Source of the DNA: Zoroaster sp. YZ-2022
Lineage: Eukaryota; Echinodermata; Asteroidea; Forcipulatida; Zoroasteridae
Assembly: GCA_029582265.1 (NCBI GenBank)
Contig: CM055816.1
Span: forward strand, 81,772,472-81,836,471
Length of the DNA: 64,000 nucleotides
Direction of reading: 5' to 3'
Shown here: piece by piece, positions 54,880 to 64,000 of the stretch
Numbering within the stretch: position 1 is the stretch's first letter
Layout of the letters: each line of letters opens with the position of its first letter
Translations under genes and position numbers: made by a program
The notes under the pieces: generated by a model
Databases searched by the model: none
Told to the model about the DNA's origin: nothing
What the model saw: the letters and a program-made list of their open reading frames with translations, nothing else

Positions 54880-57800
54880 TGTTAAAGTAAAAGTTAATTT
54901 AGCAGTGACCTTGACCTTGACCTTTCACGGGTCAATGACACTTGAACTAATGCTTCCTGTGAACTTCAGGCAAGGTCGAACCTTGTTTAGTTTTCAATGT
55001 ATTCACTCAAACATTGTTAAAGTGAAAGTTAATTTAGCAGTGACCTTGACCTTTCACGGGTCAATGACCGTTGACCTCATGTTTCCTGTGAACTTCAGAC
55101 AAGGTCACACCTTGTTTAGTTTTCATTTTATTCACTAAAACATTGTTAAAGTGACATTCACCTCTAACAGGTCAATGACCCTTGACCTCATGCTTCCTGT
55201 GAACTTAAGGCAGAGTCACACCTTGTTTAGTTTTTATTTTATTCACTAAAACATTGTTAAAGTGAAAGGTAATTTAGCAGTGACATTGACCTTTCACTGG
55301 TCAATGACCCTTGACCTCTTGCTTCCTGTGAACTTCAGACAGGGTAGAACATTGTTTAGTTTTCAATTTACTCACTAAAACATTGTTACAGTGAAAGTTA
55401 ATTTAGCAGTGACTTTGACCTTTCACGGGTCAATGACACTTGAACTAATGCTTCCTGTGAACTTAAGGCAGAGTCACACCTTGTTTAGTTTTCATTATAT
55501 TCACTAAAACGTTGTTAAAGTGAAAGTTAATTTAGCAGTGAACTTGACCTTTCACGGGTCAATGACCCTTGACCTCATGCTTCCTGTGAACTTCAGGCAA
55601 GGTCGAACCTTGTTTAGTTTTCATTGTATTCATTAAAACTATGTTAAACTGAAAGTTAATTTAACAGTGACCATGACCTTTCACAGGTCAATGACCCTTG
55701 ACCTCATGCTTCCTGTCAACTTAAGGCAGAGTCACACCTTGTTTAGTTTTCATTTTATTCACTAAACTATTGTTAAAGTAAATGTTAATTTAGCAGTGAC
55801 CTTGACCTTTAACAGGTCAATGACCCTTAAGCTCATGCTTCCTGTGAACTTCAGGCAAGGTCGAACCTTGTTTAGTTTTCAATGTATTCACTAAAACATT
55901 GTTAAAGTGAAAGTTAATTTAGCAGTGACCTTGACCTTTCACGGGTCAATGACCCTTGACCTCATGCTTCCTGTGAACTTAAGGCAGAGTCACACCTTGT
56001 TTAATTTTCATTTTATTCACTAAAACATTGTTAAAGTGAAAGGTAATTTAGCAGTGACCTTGACCTTTCACAGCTCAATGACCCTTGACCTCATGCTTCC
56101 TGTGAACTTAAGGCAGGTTCACACCTTGTTTAGTTTTCAATGTATTCACTAAAACATTGTTAAAGTGAAAGTTAATTTAGCAGTGACCTTGACCTTTCAC
56201 AGGTCAATGACCCTTGACCTCATGCTTCCTGTGAACTTAAGGCAGGTTCACACCTTGTTTAGTTTTCATTTTATTCACTAAAACGTTGTTAAAGTCAAAG
56301 TTAATTTAGCAGTGACCTTGACCTTTCACGGGTCAATGACCCTTGAACTAATGCTTTCTGTGAACTTCAGGCAAGGTCGAACCTTGTTTAGTTTTGAATG
56401 TATCCACTAAAAAATTGTTAAAGTGAAAGGTAATTTAGCAGTGACCTTGACCTCTCACAGGTCAATGACCCTTGACCTCATGCTTCCTGTGAACTTCAGG
56501 CAAGGTCGAACCTTGTTTAGTTTTCATTGTATTCATTAAAACTATGTTAAACTGAAAGTTAATTTAACAGTGACCATGACCTTTCACAGGTCAATGACCC
56601 TTGACCTCATGCTTCCTGTCAACTTAAGGCAGAGTCACACCTTGTTTAGTTTTCATTTTATTCACTAAACTATTGTTAAAGTAAATGTTAATTTAGCAGT
56701 GACCTTGACCTTTAACAGGTCAATGACCCTTGAGCTCATGCTTCCTGTGAACTTCAGGCAAGGTCGAACCTTGTTTAGTTTTCAATGTATTCACTAAAAC
56801 ATTGTTAAAGTGAAAGTTAATTTAGCAGTGACCTTGACCTTTCATGGGTCAATGACCCTTGACCTCATGCTTCCTGTGAACTTAAGGCAGAGTCACACCT
56901 TGTTTAGTTTTCATTTTATTCACTAAAACATTGTTAAAGTGAAAGGTAATTTAGCAGTGACCTTGACCTTTCACAGCTCAATGACCCTTGACCTCATGCT
57001 TCCTGTGAACTTAAGGCAGGTTCACACCTTGTTTAGTTTTCATTTTATTCACTAAAACATTGTTAAAGTGAAAGGTAATTTAGCAGTGACCTTGACCTCT
57101 CACAGGTCAATGACCCTTGAGCTCATGCTTCCTGTGAACTTCAGGCAAGGTCGAACCTTGTTTAGTTTTCAATGTATTCACTAAAACATTGTTAAAGTGA
57201 AAGTTAATTTAGCAGTGAACTTGACCTTTCACGGGTCAATGACCCTTGACCTCATGCTTCCTGTGAACTTCAGGCAAGGTCGAACCTTGTTTAGTTTTCA
57301 ATGTATCCACTAAAAAATTGTTAAAGTGAAAGTTAATTTAGCAGTGACCTTGACCTTTCACAGCTCAATGACCCTTGACCTCATGCTTCCTGTGAACTTA
57401 AGGCAGGTTCACACCTTGTTTAGTTTTCATTTTATTCACTAAAACATTGTTAAAGTGAAAGGTAATTTAGCAGTGACCTTGACCTCTCACAGGTCAATGA
57501 CCCTTGAGCTCATGCTTCCTGTGAACTTCAGGCAAGGTCGAACCTTGTTTAGTTTTCAATGTATTCACTAAAACATTGTTAAAGTGAAAGTTAATTTAGC
57601 AGTGACCTTGACCTTTCACAGGTCAATGACCCTTGACCTCATGCTTCCTGTGAACTTAAGGCAGGTTCACACCTTGTTTAGTTTTCATTTTATTCACTAA
57701 AACGTTGTTAAAGTCAAAGTTAATTTAGCAGTGACCTTGACCTTTAACAGGTCAATGACCCTTGAGCTCATGCTTCCTGTGAACTTCAGGCAAGGTCGAA

Positions 57801-58072
57801 CCTTGTTTAGTTTTCAATGTATTCACTAAAACATTGTTAAAGTGAAAGTTAATTTAGCAGTGACCTTGACCTTTCACGGGTCAATGACCCTTGACCTCAT
57901 GCTTCCTGTGAACTTAAGGCAGAGTCACACCTTGTTTAATTTTCATTTTATTCACTAAAACATTGTTAAAGTGAAAGGTAATTTAGCAGTGACCTTGATC
58001 TTTCACAGGTCAATGACCCTTGAGGTCATGCTTCCTGTGAACTTCAGGCAAGGTCGAACCTTGTTTAGTTTT
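54880..58072. repeat. ~129-bp satellite array, first block (about 25 copies)
   Basis: Unit: GAAAGTTAATTTAGCAGTGA, CCTTGACCTTTCACGGGTCA, ATGACCCTTGACCTCATGCT, TCCTGTGAACTTCAGGCAAG, GTCGAACCTTGTTTAGTTTT, CAATGTATTCACTAAAACAT, TGTTAAAGT. At least two unit types alternate (TTCAGGCAAGGTCGAACC and TTAAGGCAGAGTCACACC), giving higher-order order. Every unit holds AGGTCAAGGTCA and AGGTCAAGGGTCA on the minus strand. It continues at 62608 after the retrotransposon. Confidence 0.95.
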
Positions 58073-58074
58073 AG

Positions 58075-58107
<33 letters not shown>

Positions 58108-58466
58108 ATTTCCATACATCAATAAATACAACAATTTTACTAATATGAAATTAACAACAAGGAAGTATGGAGGTGCCTGGGAGAAAGCCGGGGCTTATAC
58201 GAGACCAGACACCTGGTAGCAAAAATACATTAACAATTTAATTGTAAAAACATGATGTTTGGTAAATTATTAATTACAATCGAATTACACAGTATTATTA
58301 TAAATATGAGGTATTACTGATAGTTATAAATAATAATTACTAGTGAGTAACAACCTTTTCATGTATTTTTTAAAGCTCTGTATTGTTCGTAGGGGAGGAA
58401 GTGGCGTTAATTTATTCCAAAGGATGGGTCCCTGATGTCTAATTGTTGATTTACTAAAACTAGTTC

Positions 58467-61387
58467 TTACTTTATTAATGTGAAGTTTATTGGCAGATCT
58501 TGTATTATATTGGTGTATATCAACATTCCTTGTAAAAAGTAGATAATGGGGGTGGGTAAAGCTTTTTTATCAAATTTATACATAAGAACTCCTAGATGAT
58601 ATTGATATAAATCAAAGACGGTTAAGGTGTTGTTTCTAATAAATAGTGGGGCTGCATGAGCTCTGTATGAGGTATTATTAATGACCCTTAGTGTCTTCTT
58701 TTGTACAATTAGTAGTTTATTTAGATACGTTTGGTATGTGTTACCCCATACCAAAATTCCATATTGAAAGTGAGGTAAGGATAAGGTATTATATATTGTA
58801 AAAAGGGTCTTTTCTGGCAGTATGTACTTAAGTTTGCGAAGAATTCCAAGAATTCGAGAAGTGGATGTATGTACTTTATCACAGTGAATTTTCCACGTAA
58901 TGTTTTCGTCGATAATTACCTGAGAAATTTTATGGAGTTGACTTGGTTGATTAAGGTTTTATTAAAGTAAATATCAAAATTCACATTTACACACTTATTC
59001 GTAAAGAGCATCGAATATGTTTTCTTTAAATTAACTGATAATCTATTACAATTAAACCATAAGGATACTTTACAAAAGTTCTTCGTTTACTACTGCAATA
59101 GCTTGAGTTAAATTAGCACTACTGTAAAATAAACTTGTATCGTCAGCAAATAGAATAAAGGAGAGCAGATTTGAAGAACGATAAATATCATTAATGTAAA
59201 GAAGAAATAATATTGGCCCCAATATAGAACCCTGTGGAACGCCACATGTTATAGGCAAGGAGGTAGACTTATCGTTTTTCCAGATAACAAACTGTCTTCT
59301 ATTTGAAAGGTAATTCTTAAACCAGTTCAAGGCCACGCCTCTTATTCCGTATCTGTTTAATTTAGAAATCAAAATATCGTGATCAATTGTGTCAAACGCC
59401 TTAGACAAGTCTAAGAAGATCCCTATAGCATGGTTTGATTTATCCAATGATGAACTAAGCTTGTCTACTAGATCAAGTAAGGCCATTTGTGTTGAGTAAT
59501 TGGCACGAAACCCATACTGAAAATCGCAGAGAATATTGTATTTATTTATAAACATATTAAGACGGTTAGCTATTATTCTTTCAAGAATTTTAGAAAAACA
59601 GGGTAATAGTGATATAGGTCTGAAGTTGATGAACATACTTGAATCACCACCTTTAAAAATAGGAATGACTTTAGCAAGTTTCAAGTCATCTGGTACTACT
59701 CCCGTTGTTAGTGACAGGTTAAAAATAGTCAATAATGGTTGAATAATCAAATTTGAAATATGTTTAATAATAAACGCACAATAGCCATCATGTCCAGAAC
59801 TTTTTTTGTTTGGTAAATTATTTATACATTGCAAAAGTTCAATGGAGGTAATTGGTGTTAAGAATAAAGAATTGGGAAAATCACCACTTATATAATCTAC
59901 GGGGTTGGAGTGAGACCGAGGAATTTTTGAGGCGAGATCAGGACCAATGTTGGTAAACAATCTATTAAAGTGCTCAGCTATCAATTTCGAATTATTAATT
60001 GTTCCATTTTCTGTGGAAAAAGAATCAGGAATAGACTTATTTGCTTTGGACGGTTTCTTTAAAATATTATTTATAATTTTCCAAGTATTGTTAGTATTAT
60101 TTCTCTCTTTCTCCAACAGACTGTGGTAATAACTTTTTTTGGCATTGCGTATAAGTGTGGTTAACCTGTTTCGATATGAATCATAACTAAGTTTACAAAG
60201 ATTAGTACCTTTGACAACGAACTTTGTATAACTTATTTTTATGTCTTATTGATTTTAATAAACCTTTCGTAAGCCAAGGACTTTAAAATCTTTTATGTGA
60301 GGTGCTATATCGTTTCAATGGAATACATTTATCGTACAGCACATTGAGTTTGGAAATAAATTTATCGTAGCAGTTATTTACATTATCTGCAGGCATAATT
60401 AAATTCCAGTCAACTAGTTCTAACTCTCGTTTTAACGCAGAAATATTTATGTCAGAAGTATCTCTTTTCCAGTAGAATGTTTTACTTGTTTACTTTTACC
60501 TAGGGAGGGCCAAATAAGACAATGGAAGATGATCACTTAAATCAGATAACAGAATATTTGTACTATATTGCATCAAGTTATTTAGTGAATATGTTATCAA
60601 TAAGCGTAGCTGTATTGTGAGTTATCCTTGTAGGCTTATCAATGGTGGGACAAAAGAATACGAGTATAACAAATTTACAAAGTCTAAGGTTGGATTATGA
60701 GTCTCAAAATTTAATAGATTAATATTAAAGTCTCCAAGCAAATAGCAAATCTTGTTTTCATTAGATATTTTTTCTAAAAGTGTTTCAAATTCCTTGATAA
60801 ATTCAGTAACATTCAGCATGGGTGCCCTATAAATTACAGCTATTATTATGTTTTTTTCATTTTTTCGCTTCAATTTCTATAAACATTGATTCAAAAATTC
60901 AGAAGATGTTGATAAATCCTCCCTCACAGCATATGATAACGAGTCATTGATGTACAATAAAACCCCTCCTCCTTTTTTAGATGGTCTGTTCTTAGATTCC
61001 ATATTATAGCCTGATAAAGATAACATCGAGTCGGGCTCTGAATTAAGCCAAGTTTCAGTTAAACCTATGACATGGAATTTATGATCAATATTACTAAGAG
61101 AAAGGGCAAGGTTATCAAAGTTCTTCTGAATGCTTCTTTGTATGAAATATTGAGAAGGGCTCGTTGTAGAGTTTACAAACATTTGCTTGTAGTTGTTGTT
61201 CAGTTACATAATCAGAACTGCTTGGAGTATAAAGTGAATCATTAATACCATCTGGGTTTAAGGAAGTTGGGTTAAATCTGCAATCATTGAAGCGGCTAGG
61301 AATGTTATCTAATGGTTCAGGGTTACCGTCACTGCTGTAATCAGTATCGCTGTTATTCATGGGGTTTAAGGGATCTAAATACGGCAT
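58467..61387 (-). pseudogene. Retrotransposon ORF2: AP-type endonuclease and reverse transcriptase, frameshifted
   Basis: It would copy the element by target-primed reverse transcription. The start near 61387 leads into endonuclease segments VIGLTETWLN, KKGGGVLLYINDSL and ICYLLGDFNINLL (60622-61182), with frame breaks near 61140 and 60880. The reverse transcriptase is open at 60116-59070: AKVIPIFKGGDSSMFINFRP, LDLSKAFDTIDHDIL, GVPQGSILGPILFLLYIND and the catalytic FADDTSLF. After a stop near 59070 the C-terminal part continues to 58467, with WGNTYQTYLNKLLIVQKKTL and RAHAAPLF. At least four lesions. Confidence 0.9.
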
Positions 61388-61592
61388 GAATGGATTGCGG
61401 GTGCGTTAGGTATTTGGGAAGGCATACAACGACCCTTCTCAATGGAATCACTTTGCATAAGGTAAATATGAAGTTTCCCCGGTTACGAATTAAGTAGTTG
61501 TCGGTTGTCATGGTACATATAAACATAGAGAAATTATTATTATTTTTACAAATTTAGATACAGTTTTGTATATTTTATATTTGATTAGATAC

Positions 61593-62534
61593 TTAGTCAA
61601 GTGATGGCGGAAGTGCACTAGCACAACGATCTCGATGTTGGTCTCTACGGTCCCTCAAGGTGAATGATTTGAAGGCCCCGCTATGTAATTTGTACATGAT
61701 GACCGGGGGAAGTGACCAGGGAATGAAGGCAAAATTTACCCGTTCATCCTGGCGGATTGATGGTAAATGATCCTCACGGAGTTGCTTCCGAGCGTTCCTG
61801 GCGTTTGTGCTGACATCATCGGAGATGTAAATGTTTGATCCCTTATATTGGTTGTTTCTGAGTAGCTTGGCGGCGTTTTTGAGAATGTGATGACGGTCCC
61901 CGTATCGCAGGAGCTTGCAATGGATTGGCCTTGGACGCGTGTTGGTACCATCGGGCCGCGGGGTGGATTGACGCCGGCTTGGAGTGCGGTGTGCCCGCTC
62001 GATCTCGATGTCTTTGCCACCGTCAATCTTCATGTGGTTGGTGAGGAAGTCCGACAGGAATTCTTCACACAGTTGATCTTGCTCGGAACCCTCTGGAATA
62101 CCGTGGATGATGATGTTATTTCGCCGGCTTCTATTTTCTAGGTCCTCGAGGCGATCCTCGAGTCGACTAGTGTTAGAGTAATTGCCGTCAGCCTTGTTGT
62201 TGATGAGTGCTTTCAGGGTTGCGTTCTGCTTTTGGTTGAACTCCACTGCCGCCTTCAGGTCAGAGATATCTTTGTGGTGGGTAGATGTTTGCAGAGATGT
62301 TTCATCCAGTTTGATTTCCAGGTTGGTGATCCTTGTTCCCATTGACTCGAGGGTTTTAATAATAGTGTCCAGCTTGGAGTTTAGTTTGGCCAGTTCGTCA
62401 TTGTCACAGGTGAATGGGCGGCCATCTTGGCCAGTAGGCCTATCACTGCTCGGGCTGGATGTCGATTCTGTTTTTTTGGAACTTTTATTCCTTAGGTTTC
62501 TGGAAGGATTCTTGCCATCAGAATTGTCAGCCAT
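61593..62534 (-). CDS. Retrotransposon ORF1 protein (L1 ORF1p-like, coiled coil plus RRM)
   Basis: The 313-residue frame is intact, starting MADNSDGKNPSRNLRNKSSK. A Ser/Lys-rich start is followed by a coiled coil (about residues 47-135; LAKLNSKLDTIIKTLESMGT, LEDRLEDLENRSRRNN). Next comes an RRM-like domain with IIIHGIPEG and IEIERAHRTP, and a basic C-terminal domain (KQLREDHLPSIRQDERVNFA). This is the Transposase_22/L1 ORF1p plan, an RNA-binding chaperone of the retroelement particle. It is the only undamaged frame of this element. It ends 205 bp before ORF2. Confidence 0.85.
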   Translation of the reverse strand: MADNSDGKNPSRNLRNKSSKKTESTSSPSSDRPTGQDGRPFTCDNDELAKLNSKLDTIIKTLESMGTRITNLEIKLDETSLQTSTHHKDISDLKAAVEFNQKQNATLKALINNKADGNYSNTSRLEDRLEDLENRSRRNNIIIHGIPEGSEQDQLCEEFLSDFLTNHMKIDGGKDIEIERAHRTPSRRQSTPRPDGTNTRPRPIHCKLLRYGDRHHILKNAAKLLRNNQYKGSNIYISDDVSTNARNARKQLREDHLPSIRQDERVNFAFIPWSLPPVIMYKLHSGAFKSFTLRDRRDQHRDRCASALPPSLD

Positions 62535-62607
62535 GATCAGCAGTAACTATGTTGTTTGGCTGATGATTTCAAAGCGATGTAATGGCGAGGATAGAATAAA
62601 TTTTCGT

Positions 62608-64000
62608 TCAATGTATCCACTAAAAAATTGTTAAAGTGAAAGTTAATTTAGCAGTGACCTTGACCTTTCACAGCTCAATGACCCTTGACCTCATGCTTCC
62701 TGTGAACTTAAGGCAGGTTCACACCTTGTTTAGTTTTCATTTTATTCACTAAAACATTGTTAAAGTGAAAGGTAATTTAGCAGTGACCTTGACCTCTCAC
62801 AGGTCAATGACCCTTGAGCTCATGCTTCCTGTGAACTTCAGGCAAGGTCGAACCTTGTTTAGTTTTCAATGTATTCACTAAAACATTGTTAAAGTGAAAG
62901 TTAATTTAGCAGTGACCTTGACCTTTCACAGGTCAATGACCCTTGACCTCATGCTTCCTGTGAACTTAAGGCAGGTTCACACCTTGTTTAGTTTTCATTT
63001 TATTCACTAAAACGTTGTTAAAGTCAAAGTTAATTTAGCAGTGACCTTGACCTTTCACGGGTCAATGACCCTTGAACTAATGCTTTCTGTGAACTTCAGG
63101 CAAGGTCGAACCTTGTTTAGTTTTGAATGTATCCACTAAAAAATTGTTAAAGTGAAAGGTAATTTAGCAGTGACCTTGACCTCTCACAGGTCAATGACCC
63201 TTGACCTCATGCTTCCTGTGAACTTCAGGTAAGGTCGAATCTTGTTTAGTTTTCAATGTATTCACTAAAACATTGTTAAAGTGAAAGTTAATTTAGCAGT
63301 GACCTTGACCTTTCACAGCTCAATGACCCTTGACCTCATGCTTCCTGTGAACTTAAGGCAGGTTCACACCTTGTTTAGTTTTCATTTTATTCATTAAAAC
63401 GTTGTTAAAGTCAAAGTTAATTTAGCAGTGACCTTGACCTTTCACGGGTCAAAGACCCTTGAACTAATGCTTTCTGTGAACTTCAGGCAAGGTCGAACCT
63501 TGTTTAGTTTTGAATGTATTCACTAAAACATTGTTAAAGTGAAAGTAAATTTAGCAGTGACCTTGACCATTCATGGGTCAGTGACCCTTGACCTCATGCT
63601 TCCTGTGAACTTCAGGCAAGGTCGAACCTTGTTTAGTTTTCAATGTATTCACTAAAACATTGTTAAAGTGAAAGTTAATTTAGCAGTGACCTTGACCTTT
63701 CACGGGTCAATGACCCTTGACCTCATGCTTCCTGTGAACTTAAGACAGAGTCACACCTTGTTTAGTTTTCAATGTATTCACTAAAACATTGTTAAAGTGA
63801 AAGTTAATTTAATAGTGACCTTGACCTTTCACGGGTCAATGACCCTTGACCTCATGCTTCCTGTGAACTTAAGGCAGGTTCACACCTTGTTTAGTTTTCA
63901 TTTTATTCATTAAAACGTTGTTAAAGTCAAAGTTAATTTAGCAGTGACCTTGACCTTTCACGGGTCAATGACCCTTGACATCATGCTTCCTGTGAACTTC
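62608..64000. repeat. ~129-bp satellite array, second block
   Basis: Resumes at TCAATGTATCCACTAAAAAA right after the retrotransposon and runs to the end of the window. Same unit and variants as 54880-58072. Confidence 0.95.

Larger units (their letters stand above)
58073..62607 (-). mobile_element. Non-LTR retrotransposon inserted in the satellite
   Basis: Reading on the minus strand: short 5' leader, ORF1 (62534-61593), endonuclease plus reverse transcriptase ORF2 (about 61387-58467, broken), 3' UTR, and a tail of TTTAG repeats (as read on +) at 58062-58104. The tail merges with the satellite's own TTTAGTTTT, so the exact 3' end is ambiguous. About 4.5 kb, possibly near full length. The jockey/CR1/L2 superclade is likely from the endonuclease-RT layout and microsatellite tail; the exact clade is not determined. 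Confidence 0.88.

Overview
The window is eukaryotic nuclear DNA, most likely from a marine deuterostome invertebrate, with an echinoderm as the best guess. It has intron-bearing host exons (VPS26-like), tRNA-Leu-derived SINE heads, MULE-type transposase exons, hAT-like and TTAA-flanked MITEs, a non-LTR retrotransposon, several large tandem arrays and three 500-bp assembly gaps. The taxon is inferred from the repeat style and is not proven.

The centrepiece is a complete Polinton/Maverick element (virus-like DNA transposon) at 2502-18309, 15,808 bp. It has long terminal inverted repeats (383 and 641 bp) and a 5-bp target duplication TCAGT. Its genes, in order, are: a 45-codon ORF, protein-primed DNA polymerase B (+), retroviral-type integrase (-), two small genes (-), a conserved helical protein (-), packaging ATPase (-), major capsid-like protein (-), two membrane/coiled-coil proteins (+), a second putative structural protein (-), a third one (+), a tandem pair of paralogues that start with the same ten residues (+), a proline-rich/hydrophobic protein (+), a Cys-rich 60-residue protein (-) and a 71-residue protein (-). 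PolB, integrase and ATPase would serve replication, integration and packaging; the others look like capsid or membrane components. Most genes carry single-base indels, yet conserved motifs survive in the shifted frames. That means either very recent inactivation or consensus-sequence error. I found no adenain-type protease.

The Polinton sits in one arm of a large inverted duplication. The left arm is about 1629-22365 and the right arm about 29700-40106. The right arm keeps the unoccupied target site at 34663-34667, which fixes the element's ends exactly. Both arms contain decayed MULE transposase exons. The right arm alone has an 11-copy, 109-bp array of one MULE exon and a 4.8-kb array of a 36-bp unit that has only about 7 copies in the left arm. 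The spacer (22866-29700) holds SINEs, a minisatellite and a pair of nested hAT-like MITEs.

From 40168 to 41542 lie three exons of a VPS26-like retromer gene, with a frame-breaking 16-bp duplication. A 63-bp array lies in one of its introns and a 3.2-kb, 78-bp array lies downstream. After a unique region with a recurring GTAATTCCGTTACC motif come several MITEs (47.7-54.1 kb). The window ends in a ~129-bp satellite (54880-58072 and 62608-64000) rich in AGGTCA direct repeats. A non-LTR retrotransposon (58073-62607, minus strand) interrupts this satellite.
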